From contig NZ_NCEN01000018.1 in assembly GCF_002280675.1 (NCBI RefSeq), positions 1 through 64,000 on the forward strand: DNA of 64,000 nucleotides. The letters are read 5' to 3'. The position numbers and the translations under genes were made by a program. Of this stretch, positions 36,530 to 45,870 are shown piece by piece (the stretch's first letter is position 1; each line of letters begins with the position of its first letter). The DNA comes from Novosphingobium sp. 32-60-15. Lineage in GTDB: Bacteria; Pseudomonadota; Alphaproteobacteria; Sphingomonadales; Sphingomonadaceae. The notes beneath the pieces are model-generated. The model worked only from the letters and a program-made list of their open reading frames with translations. It was not told where the DNA came from and searched no databases.

Positions 36530-36960
36530 TGAAAGCCGAACGCGCGCGGCTGGCGCGATTGAAACGCCTTGAACGCATCCGCGACATTTCGCGGCGCACG
36601 GCATTGGCCGAAGCAGGCAAGGCCGAGGGAACGCTGACGCAGTTGCAGGGACTGGTGGACCGGACCGAGCGTCTGGCCGCCGAATATGCCGCCCGCACAG
36701 ACATGCCCGATGCCCACGCGCTGCAACAATTGCGGCACTTTGTGGCGGGGTTGGACCGGATCACCACCGGCACCCGCGCCGATGCCGCCAACGCAAAAGT
36801 CATTGCCGATGCCAAAGCGCAAGAGGCCGCAGCAGCCGAGCGGCGGCGCGCAGCAGTGGAAGAGCGCGCCGATGCGCAGGCCCGCCTCATCGCGCAAAAA
36901 ATCGCCAATGCGCAAACACCCTTAGGCACGCGCAAGGCAACTGGCACGAGTCTTGAATAG
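36529..36960 (+). CDS. fliJ: FliJ-like export chaperone
   Basis: This 143-residue protein is almost wholly coiled coil, rich in Ala, Glu and Arg. Its place directly after fliI (overlap TGATG) and its size fit FliJ, which plugs the FliI hexamer and escorts chaperones. FliJ sequences diverge fast, so position supports the call more than motifs. Confidence 0.78.
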   Translation: MKAERARLARLKRLERIRDISRRTALAEAGKAEGTLTQLQGLVDRTERLAAEYAARTDMPDAHALQQLRHFVAGLDRITTGTRADAANAKVIADAKAQEAAAAERRRAAVEERADAQARLIAQKIANAQTPLGTRKATGTSLE

Positions 36961-36994
36961 ATAAGGTTAACGCCCAAGCGACGGAGCCTTACCG

Positions 36995-38401
36995 ATGTTC
37001 GAACCTGCCAGCCTTTCCATCACATCGGCCCTTAATCCTGCCGCCGTTCCGGCCAATGCCGTGATGCTGGAAAACGCCGGAACCCCCGGCGATCCGGCAG
37101 AAGCCCCGCAAACCGGCGGCTTTGAGGCACTCCTCGCACAGCAATCTGCGCAGTCACAACACCTTGCACCGGGCACAAGTGCAGCCCTTAACATCCTTGC
37201 CAAGGCCGCAGGTCTGGCGGCAGAGCAACCGGCAACCGGCAAAACTTTGCCGGATGCGGCAATGCCGGTTGCCGCTTTTGCCGCCGAGAGTGAAGAAACA
37301 CCAGGCGAGCCTGTTGCCGAAAGCGCCGTAGCCACCCCGGAAGGCTTGGCAGACCCGGCGCTCCTCGCCTCCATCTTTGCGAGCCCCGACCGTTTGGCCC
37401 CCAAGGGCACAGATGGCGGCAACCCACGCAAAGCCGCAGGTACGGTACAAGTTGATGTGCCGAACCCTGCCAAAAATACGCAAGATCTGGCAGCCTCACT
37501 GAAGCCGGGACGGATTGCCGACACTGGCCGCAATCAGCCCGCGGTTGCAGGCGCCGTTGCCATTGCGCAAGCCGCAGTGATTGACATGGAGCCGGGTGCA
37601 AAGCCACTCCTGCCGCAAGCACCAGTCGACAAGATCACTCCCGCCTTGAACGTAGCGGCCGATCTCCAGACACGTCCTGGCACCACAGCGCCTGCTGCTA
37701 TGCAGGCCCAGAACACCACACACGATGTGGCCCAAGGGTTGACACAGGGACCGGCACAGGGACCGGCACAGAATTTGGCACAAAATCTTGCACAACCGCG
37801 CGATACCGCGACCGAAGCGGCAACTGCTCCAACATCACCCGCCCAGGTAGCCGCGATGGCAAAGGATACGGGCGAACAGGCAGCGCTGCCTGATCTGGCG
37901 GGCGATATGGCAGCCGATCTTGCCGCGCCGTTGATTGCCCGCGCAGCTGACGCCGTAACCATGCAAGAGGCCGCACCAACCGCGAAGGCCGAACCGCGCG
38001 CCGAACGCGTTGATTTTGCAACGCTGGTCGAAACGCTTAACCGCGCCCGTGAGGATGCCTCGCCCAACACGCTGCGCGTCTCGTTGGCCCATGCAGATTT
38101 CGGGCGCGTTTCTATGCGCTTTGACCAGAATGACAAGGGCATGCAGGTTTCCATGAGCAGCGCCGACCCAGGCTTTGCCCGCGCGGTTGCCGCATCGAAC
38201 GAAGCGGCATCAACGGCAACATCGTCAGACAGCCAGCGCGGCCAGTCATCGCAAGCAAACACCAGTGGCAATGCGCAGCGTGACGGCAGCCGCCAGCATC
38301 AGGGCCAGAACCCTGACCCGCAGACACGCCCCGCAACGCAATTGCGCGATACGCTGCGCCGCAAGGAAGAGTCCGGCTCGTCCAGCGGCGTCTTTGCCTG
38401 A
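36995..38401 (+). CDS. fliK: hook-length control protein FliK
   Basis: This 468-residue protein has a long Ala/Pro/Gln-rich N-terminal region and a C-terminal Flg_hook domain (NTLRVSLAHADFGRVSMRFD). It measures the hook and switches export specificity. Short tandem repeats around 37737-37797 encode a TQGPAQGPAQNLAQNLAQ stretch. A perfect copy of the CGGCA-N6-TGCCG palindrome lies inside the gene at 37237-37252. Confidence 0.85.
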   Translation: MFEPASLSITSALNPAAVPANAVMLENAGTPGDPAEAPQTGGFEALLAQQSAQSQHLAPGTSAALNILAKAAGLAAEQPATGKTLPDAAMPVAAFAAESEETPGEPVAESAVATPEGLADPALLASIFASPDRLAPKGTDGGNPRKAAGTVQVDVPNPAKNTQDLAASLKPGRIADTGRNQPAVAGAVAIAQAAVIDMEPGAKPLLPQAPVDKITPALNVAADLQTRPGTTAPAAMQAQNTTHDVAQGLTQGPAQGPAQNLAQNLAQPRDTATEAATAPTSPAQVAAMAKDTGEQAALPDLAGDMAADLAAPLIARAADAVTMQEAAPTAKAEPRAERVDFATLVETLNRAREDASPNTLRVSLAHADFGRVSMRFDQNDKGMQVSMSSADPGFARAVAASNEAASTATSSDSQRGQSSQANTSGNAQRDGSRQHQGQNPDPQTRPATQLRDTLRRKEESGSSSGVFA

Positions 38402-38434
38402 AATCTGTGACATTCAAACTTTGAGAGAACCCGC

Positions 38435-39025
38435 ATGAGCGACAAGGAAGAAAAGCCCAAAAAGAAGAAGGGCGGCGGCATGATGATGAAAATCATGATT
38501 CCGGTGGCCTTGCTGGCCGTTGGTGGCGGCGGCGTATTCGGCCTTGTTGCTGCCGGCATCATTGGCGGCGGCGGTCATGCCGAAGTGAAAGAAGACAAGA
38601 ACCCGAAGCTTATCCGTAAAGGTGAAGTCGATCCTTTTGCGCCAGCTGCCAAAGAGGGCGAAGGCGAAGGCGGCGGGGCTGATGTCGAAGGCGATGGCGG
38701 CAGCGAATTCCGCACCGTCTATTACAATTTCCCCGAAGATTTCACATCGAACCTCAAGGATTCCGAAGGGTTGTTGCAGGTGAACATCGCTGCATCCACC
38801 CGCCGCGATTACCGCGTGATCCTGTGGATGAAAAAGCACGAACTGGCGATCCGCTCTGCCGTGCTGATTGCGATTGCCGACACGCCTGAAGAGGAAGTCT
38901 ATTCTCCCGACGGCAAAGGCCGCCTGCAAAAGCGCCTGACAGCGGCCATCAATAAAGTCCTGACCGACACCGAAGGGTTCGGCGGGGTTGATGCCGTCTA
39001 TTTCAAATCCTTCATCGTCCAATAA
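38435..39025 (+). CDS. fliL: stator-associated protein FliL
   Basis: This 196-residue protein has a Lys-rich cytoplasmic start, one membrane helix (MIPVALLAVGGGGVFGLVAA) and a periplasmic domain with LLQVNIAASTRRDYRVILWM and KRLTAAINKVLTDTEGFGGV. FliL rings the stator and raises torque. It lies before fliM in the usual order. Confidence 0.92.
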   Translation: MSDKEEKPKKKKGGGMMMKIMIPVALLAVGGGGVFGLVAAGIIGGGGHAEVKEDKNPKLIRKGEVDPFAPAAKEGEGEGGGADVEGDGGSEFRTVYYNFPEDFTSNLKDSEGLLQVNIAASTRRDYRVILWMKKHELAIRSAVLIAIADTPEEEVYSPDGKGRLQKRLTAAINKVLTDTEGFGGVDAVYFKSFIVQ

Positions 39026-39059
39026 CCGTGCCAGAAACCGTGAAAGCCACCATTCCACA

Positions 39060-39953
39060 ATGAAACCCGAGCGCGCCTTCATCGCCGAACGTGCCCTGGC
39101 CCGGCATGACCCGGTCCTGCTGCGTCCCGGCCCCAGCGTAGGCGATCTTGTGCCTGCGCTGGCGCGGATGAGCGAGCGCATGGCCCGCACGTTGCGCGGC
39201 GCGCTTTCGCCATTGCTGGGCGGGGCAGAACCACAGATCAATCCGATGAAGCCGATGCAAACCGATTTTGCCGACTTCTGTTCGGAGATCCCGCGTCTTG
39301 CCGCCAACAGCCTGTTCCATGCAGGCAGCGCGCCGTTCATGACGACGATCGAGGGCGAAAACGTATTGCGCCTGCTGGACCGCGCCTTTGGCGGCCCCGG
39401 CGATACGCCATCGTCATTGCCCAAGGAATTTCCGCTTTCGGCAGAATTGCTGATTGAACGGGTGGAACACATCATCGCGACGTGTCTGGCGCTGGCGCTG
39501 GGCGGATCAACCGGCGGTGCCATCCGTGCGGTGCGGCGTGAGGCGGCTTATGCCAATCTTCAGGCGATGCCGGATTCAACGCAAGTTGCCGGACTGACTT
39601 TCAACGTGGTTGAACAAGGGAGGATGCCCTGGGGCATATCGCTGGCCTTCCCGATCGAGACGCTGGCGCAAATCTTTGCCCATGGCGAAGCGACGACGCG
39701 GCCAGCGCGGCCTTCACGCGGCCCCAATCTGCCCACGCAAGCCCCGTTTTCCGAACTGCCCATCGAACTCACCGCTGTGCTGGTGGACATGGCTTTGCCG
39801 CTGGCCACCATTTCAACGCTTGAAGTGGGCCAAATCCTGTCTGTGCCGATTGCGCGCAGCGTGCCGCTGATCGTTGGCGGCAAGCCTTGTGCGCATGGTT
39901 CCATCGGCGCGCTGGATGATCGCGTTGCCATCCAGATCAGCCAGCTTTCCTGA
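39060..39953 (+). CDS. fliM: divergent motor switch protein FliM
   Basis: This 297-residue protein matches the FliM middle and C-terminal SpoA parts (PFSELPIELTAVLVDMALPL, then ISTLEVGQILSVPIARSVPL). The N-terminal CheY-binding peptide (SQxEIDALL in most FliM) is not seen: the protein begins MKPERAFIAERALARHD. An in-frame upstream ATG at 38988 overlaps fliL and does not restore it. The gene order fliL-fliM-fliN supports the identity. Confidence 0.85.
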   Translation: MKPERAFIAERALARHDPVLLRPGPSVGDLVPALARMSERMARTLRGALSPLLGGAEPQINPMKPMQTDFADFCSEIPRLAANSLFHAGSAPFMTTIEGENVLRLLDRAFGGPGDTPSSLPKEFPLSAELLIERVEHIIATCLALALGGSTGGAIRAVRREAAYANLQAMPDSTQVAGLTFNVVEQGRMPWGISLAFPIETLAQIFAHGEATTRPARPSRGPNLPTQAPFSELPIELTAVLVDMALPLATISTLEVGQILSVPIARSVPLIVGGKPCAHGSIGALDDRVAIQISQLS

Positions 39954-39978
39954 CAAATTCCAAGAGAGGCCCGACCCA

Positions 39979-40290
39979 ATGACCTTCCAACCGCGCGGTT
40001 TTGATTTCCTCAAGGATGTCGACGTCCGCCTGACCGTCGAACTTGGCCGCACATCGATGAAGCTGAAGGATGTGCTCTCGCTCAGCGAAGAGTCCATCGT
40101 CACGCTGGACCGGATGACCGACGAATTGCTGGACGTAATGGTCAACGGCAAGCTGATCGCACGCGGCGAAGTGGTGGCGCAAGGCGACCGGTTTGGCCTG
40201 CGCATCGTGGAATTGATGGGCACTGAACCCGATGCCGGTCCAGCCCCTGCGCCTGCGCCCAAAAAGGCCGCCAAAGGGGATGCTGCCTGA
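39979..40290 (+). CDS. fliN: motor switch protein FliN
   Basis: This 103-residue protein is a single SpoA domain: VDVRLTVELGRTSMKLKDVL, then LIARGEVVAQGDRFGLRIVE. It forms the base of the C-ring. The ATG at 39979 has AGAGAGG upstream; the in-frame ATG at 39874 lies inside fliM. The C-terminus is Ala/Pro/Lys-rich. Confidence 0.93.
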   Translation: MTFQPRGFDFLKDVDVRLTVELGRTSMKLKDVLSLSEESIVTLDRMTDELLDVMVNGKLIARGEVVAQGDRFGLRIVELMGTEPDAGPAPAPAPKKAAKGDAA

Positions 40291-40589
40291 TGTTCTGGTA
40301 CATCCTTAAGCTGCTGGTTTTGCTGCCGCTTATCGGCGGATTGGCATGGGCAAGCTTGAAGTTTGCCAAGCGGATGGAAGGCAAGTTTTCGGGCGGCAGC
40401 GGGCCAAAGTCTGTCCGGATCATCGAATCCCAGATGCTTTCGCCCACAATGCGGCTGGCCGTAATCGAATTTCACGGACGCGAAATCCTCGTTTCGGCGG
40501 GCAAGAACGGCATCGTCCGTCTGGCCGAAGCGCCAGCGCGGCCAAAGCCCGAGGTAGTGGACGCGGTGGAAGCGGAGGCGGCACAGTGA
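40290..40589 (+). CDS. fliO: FliO export-gate assembly factor
   Basis: This 99-residue protein has one membrane helix ([20 protein letters not shown]) and a small cytoplasmic domain ([20 protein letters not shown]). FliO helps FliP assemble. Both ends overlap neighbours. Confidence 0.85.
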   Translation: MFWYILKLLVLLPLIGGLAWASLKFAKRMEGKFSGGSGPKSVRIIESQMLSPTMRLAVIEFHGREILVSAGKNGIVRLAEAPARPKPEVVDAVEAEAAQ

Positions 40590-41368
40590 AGCGCTTTTTC
40601 GCCGCTGTAACAACCGCAATCGTGCTGTTGCCGCATCACGCAATGGCTGCGGTGGCCACCCCGCCATCGCCAGAACCAGCCGCGCTTTCAGGCGCACTGG
40701 ACCGCGCATTCGGGCAAATGGCCGGTGCGCAAAGCGGCGGTACGCTGTCGCTGTCGCTGCAACTGCTGCTGGTCATGGGTCTGCTGACGATCCTGCCATC
40801 GCTGGTCCTGATGATGACCAGCTTTACGCGCGTGCTGATCGTGCTTTCGATCCTGCGTCAGGCCATGGGGCTTCAGCAATCGCCACCCAACCAGGTGCTG
40901 GTGGGTCTGTCGCTGTTCCTTTCGCTGTTCATCATGGGGCCAACGCTGGACCGGGTGAACACCAATGCCATCCAGCCCTATTCCGCAGGGCAAATTGGCG
41001 CAGAGCAGGCGTTCATCAACGGGGGGCGTGAATTTCACACCTTCATGATCCGCCAGACGCGCGAAAGTGACCTGCAGATGTTTTCCAGCATGGCCAAGGC
41101 GCCCAAGTTCGCCTCGCCCGCTGATGTCCCCTATTCGATCCTGCTGCCTGCGTTCGTCACCAGCGAACTGAAGACCGCGTTCCAGATCGGCTTCATGCTG
41201 TTCCTGCCGTTTCTGGTGATCGACCTTGTCGTATCATCGGTACTGATGAGTTTGGGCATGATGATGATGAGCCCGACCATCGTGTCGCTGCCGTTCAAGC
41301 TGTTGCTGTTCGTGCTGGTTGATGGCTGGGCGCTGCTCATGGGCAGCCTCGCCGCGAGCTTTGGATAG
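40586..41368 (+). CDS. fliP: export gate protein FliP
   Basis: This 260-residue protein has a signal peptide (ending HHAMAAV) and four helices with [20 protein letters not shown] and [20 protein letters not shown], the family signature. It forms the gate with FliQ and FliR. The start is GTG at 40586, overlapping the fliO stop; an in-frame ATG at 40346 would run through fliO. Confidence 0.95.
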   Translation: MKRFFAAVTTAIVLLPHHAMAAVATPPSPEPAALSGALDRAFGQMAGAQSGGTLSLSLQLLLVMGLLTILPSLVLMMTSFTRVLIVLSILRQAMGLQQSPPNQVLVGLSLFLSLFIMGPTLDRVNTNAIQPYSAGQIGAEQAFINGGREFHTFMIRQTRESDLQMFSSMAKAPKFASPADVPYSILLPAFVTSELKTAFQIGFMLFLPFLVIDLVVSSVLMSLGMMMMSPTIVSLPFKLLLFVLVDGWALLMGSLAASFG

Positions 41369-41373
41369 CCACA

Positions 41374-41646
41374 ATGGAAGATACCGCATCCCTTCTTTCG
41401 CTGGCCGACCGCATGTTGTGGATTACCGCGCTGGTCGCTGCGCCGGTGCTGCTGGCATCGCTGGCCATCGGCCTTGTGATCGGCGTGATCCAGGCGGCAA
41501 CATCGGTGAACGAACAGACGCTGACGTTTGTGCCCAAGCTGGCGATCACTGCCGTCGTGTTCGTGGTCTTTGGCGGCGCAATGCTGGGTTTGATTGGCGA
41601 TTTCACCAAGGAAATCTTCGACCAAATCGCGCTGACCGGCCGCTGA
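41374..41646 (+). CDS. fliQ: export gate protein FliQ
   Basis: This 90-residue protein has two helices. LIGVIQAATSVNEQTLTFVP-type sequence (here IGVIQAATSVNEQTLTFVPK) is the FliQ signature. The order is fliP-fliQ-fliR. Confidence 0.95.
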   Translation: MEDTASLLSLADRMLWITALVAAPVLLASLAIGLVIGVIQAATSVNEQTLTFVPKLAITAVVFVVFGGAMLGLIGDFTKEIFDQIALTGR

Positions 41647-41656
41647 GGGCAAGCCC

Positions 41657-42439
41657 GTGATCCAGATGAACTTCGGCTTTGGCGCGCTTGAGGCCGAGTT
41701 TTGGCGTTTTGTATTTGTCATGACGCGCATTGGTGCGGCAATGGTTGCTGCCCCGTTGTTCGGCATGGCTTCTGTTCCCTATCAGGTGCGCGTTGTGGTG
41801 ACAGGCGCGATTGCGCTGTTGATCTGCGCATGGACGCCGGTCGTCTCGCCGCCTGCCCTGCTCTCTCTGGCCGGTATGTTGAGCGTGGCCAATGAAGTGT
41901 TGCTGGGTTTGGCGCTGGGCTTTGTGCTGCAACTGACCTTTGCCGCGCCGACGCTGGCTGCCGAAATCATCGGCGGCGGCATGGGCATGTCGATGGCAAC
42001 CACGGCCGATCCGGTCAGCGGGGCCAGCTCGCCAGCGCTCGGCCAATACTTTGCGGTTGTGCTGACAGTCATCTTTCTGGGCACCGGCGCGCATCTCAAC
42101 TGGATTGCCTTGCTGGTGGAAAGCTATGTCGCATTTCCGCCCGGCTCTGCATGGTTTGCGCCCGAACGGTTTGAACAGATGACGCAATTTGCCAGCATGA
42201 TGTTCATCACCGCGTTGCTGATTGCGCTGCCGGTAACCCTGATACTGCTGCTGGTCCAGGTGACCACCGGCATCATCAGCCGTTCTGCGCCTGCGCTTAA
42301 CCTGTTTTCGCTGGGCCTGCCTGCCGGTGTGCTGGCAGGGCTTACCGCGATGGTAGCCGCAGCCCCGCTGCTGACCGATTTCATGATCGACCTTTCCGCA
42401 ACTGCCGTGGCGCAAGCCGCGGCACTGCTGGCACAATAG
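41657..42439 (+). CDS. fliR: export gate protein FliR
   Basis: This 260-residue protein has six helices. FVFVMTRIGAAMVAAPLFGM and NLFSLGLPAGVLAGLTAMVA match FliR. It completes the FliPQR gate and contacts FlhB, encoded 14 bp downstream. Confidence 0.94.
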   Translation: MIQMNFGFGALEAEFWRFVFVMTRIGAAMVAAPLFGMASVPYQVRVVVTGAIALLICAWTPVVSPPALLSLAGMLSVANEVLLGLALGFVLQLTFAAPTLAAEIIGGGMGMSMATTADPVSGASSPALGQYFAVVLTVIFLGTGAHLNWIALLVESYVAFPPGSAWFAPERFEQMTQFASMMFITALLIALPVTLILLLVQVTTGIISRSAPALNLFSLGLPAGVLAGLTAMVAAAPLLTDFMIDLSATAVAQAAALLAQ

Positions 42440-42453
42440 GGGGGCCTTGAACC

Positions 42454-43617
42454 ATGGCCGAGACCGAGGGCGAGAAGTCCTTTGCCCCTACAGAGAAACG
42501 CAAACAGGACGCCGCCAAAAATGGCGACGTCTTGCGCTCGCGCGATCTGGCAACGGCGGTTGGCGTTCTGGTCGGGGCCATCTGGCTGAAGTTTGCAGGG
42601 CCGTGGGTGTTCGATGTGATGCAGGACACGCTGCGATCATCATTGATCATCGACCGCGCATCGATTGAGGATTTTGCCCCGCGCAAGCTTCTGATCGGCG
42701 CGATGATCGTGGCATTGCCGCCGGTGTTCCTGCTGGGCGGGCTGGTGCTGGCATCGTCGGTGTTCTCGCAAATCGGCATGTCGGACGGGCGCTGGATCCC
42801 GTCAAACCTTGCGCCCAAGGCATCGCGGATCAACCCGCTATCGGGCCTGAAGCGCATGTTTGGCGCACAGGGCTGGATCGAACTGGGCAAGGGCATGGCC
42901 AAACTGGCGCTGATGGGCACCATCGCCTGGGTCTGGGGGTCGGGCGAATTGTCGAAGCTGATCAGCTTTGGCCATGGCGACATTCACGGGCAACTGGTGC
43001 TGGCGTGGGACGCGATCACGTCGCTGGCCTTTGCGCTGTCCTATGGCCTGATCATCATCGCGCTGATCGATTTTCCGATCCAGTGGCTGCGTCGCTTCTT
43101 CCGCCTGCGCATGACGCTGCAAGAAGTGAAGGATGAATCCAAGGAATCCGAAGGTTCCCCCGAACAAAAAGGCGCGATCCGCCAGAAGCAACGGCAATTT
43201 GCGATGGGCGCAATCCAGTCGGCCATGCTGAAAGCGCAATTCGTCATCACCAACCCCAGCCACTTTTCGGTGGCCATGATCTATGACCCCGAACTTGCGC
43301 CTGCGCCGGTGGTGCTAGCCAAAGGGCGCGGCGAAAAGGCACTGGCGATGCGCCAGCTTGCCGCAGAAATGGGCGTGCCGACGCTGGAAATCCCGCCGCT
43401 TGCGCGTTCGGTCTATTTCACCACGCGCGAAAATCAGGTGATCCGCGAAGACCTGTACAGCGCGGTCGCCGTCGTTCTGGCGTTCGTCATGTCGTTGAAA
43501 CGCGGCGATACGCCAGAGCTTCCCGCCATCGATGTGCCCATGCACATGCGGTTCGACGCAGAAGGCCGGCCAGAGCTTGTCGCAAGCCTTAACCCCCGCC
43601 TTGCGCAACCGTCCTAA
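42454..43617 (+). CDS. flhB: export specificity switch protein FlhB
   Basis: This 387-residue protein has four helices and a C-terminal cytoplasmic domain that cleaves itself. The N-terminus EKSFAPTEKRKQDAAKNGDV and the helix linker MTLQEVKDESKESEGSPEQK are typical. The cleavage motif, usually NPTH, reads NPSH (VITNPSHFSVAMIYD). Confidence 0.94.
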   Translation: MAETEGEKSFAPTEKRKQDAAKNGDVLRSRDLATAVGVLVGAIWLKFAGPWVFDVMQDTLRSSLIIDRASIEDFAPRKLLIGAMIVALPPVFLLGGLVLASSVFSQIGMSDGRWIPSNLAPKASRINPLSGLKRMFGAQGWIELGKGMAKLALMGTIAWVWGSGELSKLISFGHGDIHGQLVLAWDAITSLAFALSYGLIIIALIDFPIQWLRRFFRLRMTLQEVKDESKESEGSPEQKGAIRQKQRQFAMGAIQSAMLKAQFVITNPSHFSVAMIYDPELAPAPVVLAKGRGEKALAMRQLAAEMGVPTLEIPPLARSVYFTTRENQVIREDLYSAVAVVLAFVMSLKRGDTPELPAIDVPMHMRFDAEGRPELVASLNPRLAQPS

Positions 43618-43622
43618 TAGTC

Positions 43623-45062
43623 ATGGAAACAACCTCGGCCACATCATCGAGCTCGGCAACCGCCCAGATCATATCGTCGCTGGGGGCGGGCAGCGGCATT
43701 AACACGTCGCAATTGGCCGAACAGCTTGCCGCAGCGCAATTTGCGTCCCGCAAGGACCAGCTTGCCGCCAAGACGGAAAAGCTGACCGCGCAAATTTCCA
43801 GCGCGTCCAATCTCAGATCACTGATGACGACGCTGTCGAGCAGCATCGGCTCGCTCATCCGCACCGGTGATCTTGCGGTCAACCCGTCGATTACCAACGC
43901 CGGCGTGGCCAGTGTGACCAAGGGCACCGCCACCGGTAGCGGTTCGTACTCGCTTGAAGTGACCAGCCTTGCCAATTCGCAACGGTTGTTGATGCCTGCC
44001 TACCCGGCGGCAACATCGTCAGTGGGGTCGGGCACGCTGACGCTGCGGTTTGGCACGGTTTCGGGCAGCAGCTTCAACCCTGACGCCACTCAGACCCCGG
44101 TCGACATTACCATTGCCGCCGGTGCAACGCTGGCCGATGTGGCCAGTGCCATCAACGCGTCGGGCTCAGGCGTCAGCGCCTATGTCGCCAATGGCACTGC
44201 GGGTGCGCAACTGGTGCTGAAGGGCAAGGAAGGCGCAACCAGCGGCTTCGTGCTGGAAGCGACCGAGACCGTTGGCGATCCCGGCCTTGCCAATCTGGCA
44301 TGGACACCCGCGACAGACCTTACCCGTCTGAAGGCCACCGCCAGTGACTCGGCCTATACCATCGACGGCGTCAGCTATACCGGCAAGAGCAACACCATCA
44401 ACGATGCGGTGCCCGGCGTAAATCTGAAGCTGACGGCCACCAACATTGGCGCGCCCACCACAATCAATTTCAGCGATCCTTCGGGCAACATTTCAACCGC
44501 GATGACCGATCTGGTCGATGCGCTGAATGAAGTTGCCTCGCAGTTGAATTCGGCGATGAACAAGGACACCGGCGATCTGAACAATGATCCCGGCGCCCGC
44601 GCATTGCGCACCGCGCTGATCACCCTGGCCGGAACCAAGATCATGCCAAACGCGGCTTCGGACGAACCGTCGACGCTGGGCGACCTTGGCCTGAAGATTG
44701 AACGCAACGGCACGTTTATTCTCGACACCGACCGCCTTGCCAAGACCCTGAAGGACAAGCCGCAAGCGGCAGGTGCCATGTGGACGACAGGCGTGTTCGG
44801 CGTGTTTGGCACGATCGACAAGATCGCGCGCGCCGCAGCATCGACCACGGGCGGTGCCTCGCTTGGCAGTTCGATCACGCGTTATACCGCCTTGCAAAAG
44901 TCGGTCAGCGAGAAATCGGCTACCCTCACTGAAAAGCAGGAAGACATGCGCCAGCGCCTCGTCTCTCGCTTTGCGGTGATGGACAACCGGGTGTCCGGTT
45001 CGCAATCCACCCTCTCCTTCCTCAAGGCGCAAATTGACGCCTGGAATTCGAGCGATAACTGA
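43623..45062 (+). CDS. fliD: filament cap protein FliD
   Basis: This 479-residue protein starts with IISSLGAGSGINTSQLAEQL, the FliD signature, and ends with a coiled coil. The middle contains SDSAYTIDGVSYTGKSNTIN, matching FliD. It caps the growing filament. Confidence 0.92.
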   Translation: METTSATSSSSATAQIISSLGAGSGINTSQLAEQLAAAQFASRKDQLAAKTEKLTAQISSASNLRSLMTTLSSSIGSLIRTGDLAVNPSITNAGVASVTKGTATGSGSYSLEVTSLANSQRLLMPAYPAATSSVGSGTLTLRFGTVSGSSFNPDATQTPVDITIAAGATLADVASAINASGSGVSAYVANGTAGAQLVLKGKEGATSGFVLEATETVGDPGLANLAWTPATDLTRLKATASDSAYTIDGVSYTGKSNTINDAVPGVNLKLTATNIGAPTTINFSDPSGNISTAMTDLVDALNEVASQLNSAMNKDTGDLNNDPGARALRTALITLAGTKIMPNAASDEPSTLGDLGLKIERNGTFILDTDRLAKTLKDKPQAAGAMWTTGVFGVFGTIDKIARAAASTTGGASLGSSITRYTALQKSVSEKSATLTEKQEDMRQRLVSRFAVMDNRVSGSQSTLSFLKAQIDAWNSSDN

Positions 45063-45445
45063 TGCTGCACCACCGCAACGACCCTTCGGAAGCTTATCGC
45101 CGCGTTGATTTTGATGCGCGCGTGCGTGGCGCGGATTCGCGCCAGCTGGTCGACTTGTGCCTTGAACAGGTCATCGGATCTGTCGGCCGTGCCATTCACG
45201 CTTATGAGCGGCAGGACAATTCTGCCAAAAGCGCGGCGCTGACCCGCGCGGTGGCTGCGCTTACCGCGTTGCAAATGGGCATTGATATGTCCAATCCCAC
45301 GGCTCAAGCTTTGGTGCAATTGTACCAATCGGCTCGCAGCGCCATCCTTGATTGCGTCACTCGCTTCAACGGACCAAAGCTGATGGAAATCCGGCAGGAC
45401 TTCACCGAAGTCCGCGAGGCCATGCTACGCAGTATCGCTGCCTGA
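45062..45445 (+). CDS. fliS: flagellin chaperone FliS
   Basis: This 127-residue helical protein starts NDPSEAYRRVDFDARVRGAD and has QLVDLCLEQVIGSVGRAIHA, like FliS. It overlaps the fliD stop by one base and closes the fli operon. Confidence 0.88.
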   Translation: MLHHRNDPSEAYRRVDFDARVRGADSRQLVDLCLEQVIGSVGRAIHAYERQDNSAKSAALTRAVAALTALQMGIDMSNPTAQALVQLYQSARSAILDCVTRFNGPKLMEIRQDFTEVREAMLRSIAA

Positions 45446-45548
45446 CAATCGGCAAGCTGCAGGCCGCGTTGAACCGGTTTGGCGTTTTGTTGCAAAGCTG
45501 GAATACGGCTCATCAAGTTGCGCGCCCCTTCCGCCGTAGGTGAAAGGG

Positions 45549-45702
45549 TTTCACGCAGAGGCGCGGAGGGGGCAGTCCCGGCCGCAAGGCCTCCCAAAAG
45601 TCCGACCATGCACATTGCTGCTTGGTCAGCCTTGAAAAACGGCTCCGCCGTCAAACTCGACCTGTTCGCGTCTCAACTTCTTCTCTGCGTCTCTGCGTGA
45701 AA
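45549..45702. repeat. inverted pair of TTTCACGCAGAG repeats
   Basis: TTTCACGCAGAGGCGCGGAG at 45549-45568 faces the reverse complement of TTTCACGCAGAGACGCAGAG ending at 45702. The two copies flank about 110 bp. I recall TTTCACGCAGAGACGCAGAG as a dispersed repeat in sphingomonads. The paired arrangement resembles a REPIN-like unit. Confidence 0.6.
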
Positions 45703-45774
45703 TCTGAGAGCCTAGATCGAATGCACCGCTCCCATGCGGTTTTTGCGCGTGCGGCAAGGAAAATGTCAGCAAAA

Positions 45775-45809
45775 AACCCGGAAGACCTGCGAAACAGGCC
45801 TTCCGGGTT
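45775..45809 (-). terminator. terminator of the divergent cheB-like gene
   Basis: AACCCGGAAGACCTG and CAGGCCTTCCGGGTT form a 15-bp stem with one mismatch and a 5-nt loop. On the minus strand a run of T residues follows (plus-strand A-run from 45771). It lies about 60 bp after the gene stop. Confidence 0.85.
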
Positions 45810-45870
45810 CTTCATTTTTCCCGCGTCCTTGGGGGACTGGAGACGCGGGAAACACAAAAATTGCAGCGTG

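Larger units (their letters stand above)
45446..45870. other. non-coding stretch between fliS and cheB-like gene
   Basis: These 425 bases between converging genes hold no credible gene. They contain an inverted pair of sphingomonad-type repeats (45549-45568 and 45680-45702) and a strong terminator hairpin (45775-45809). No hairpin with a T-run is evident directly after fliS. Confidence 0.6.

Noticed and set aside
37737..37797. Tandem repeats in fliK as a phase-variation tract
   Set aside because: Only about two 12-bp units, in frame; they would change length but not reading frame.
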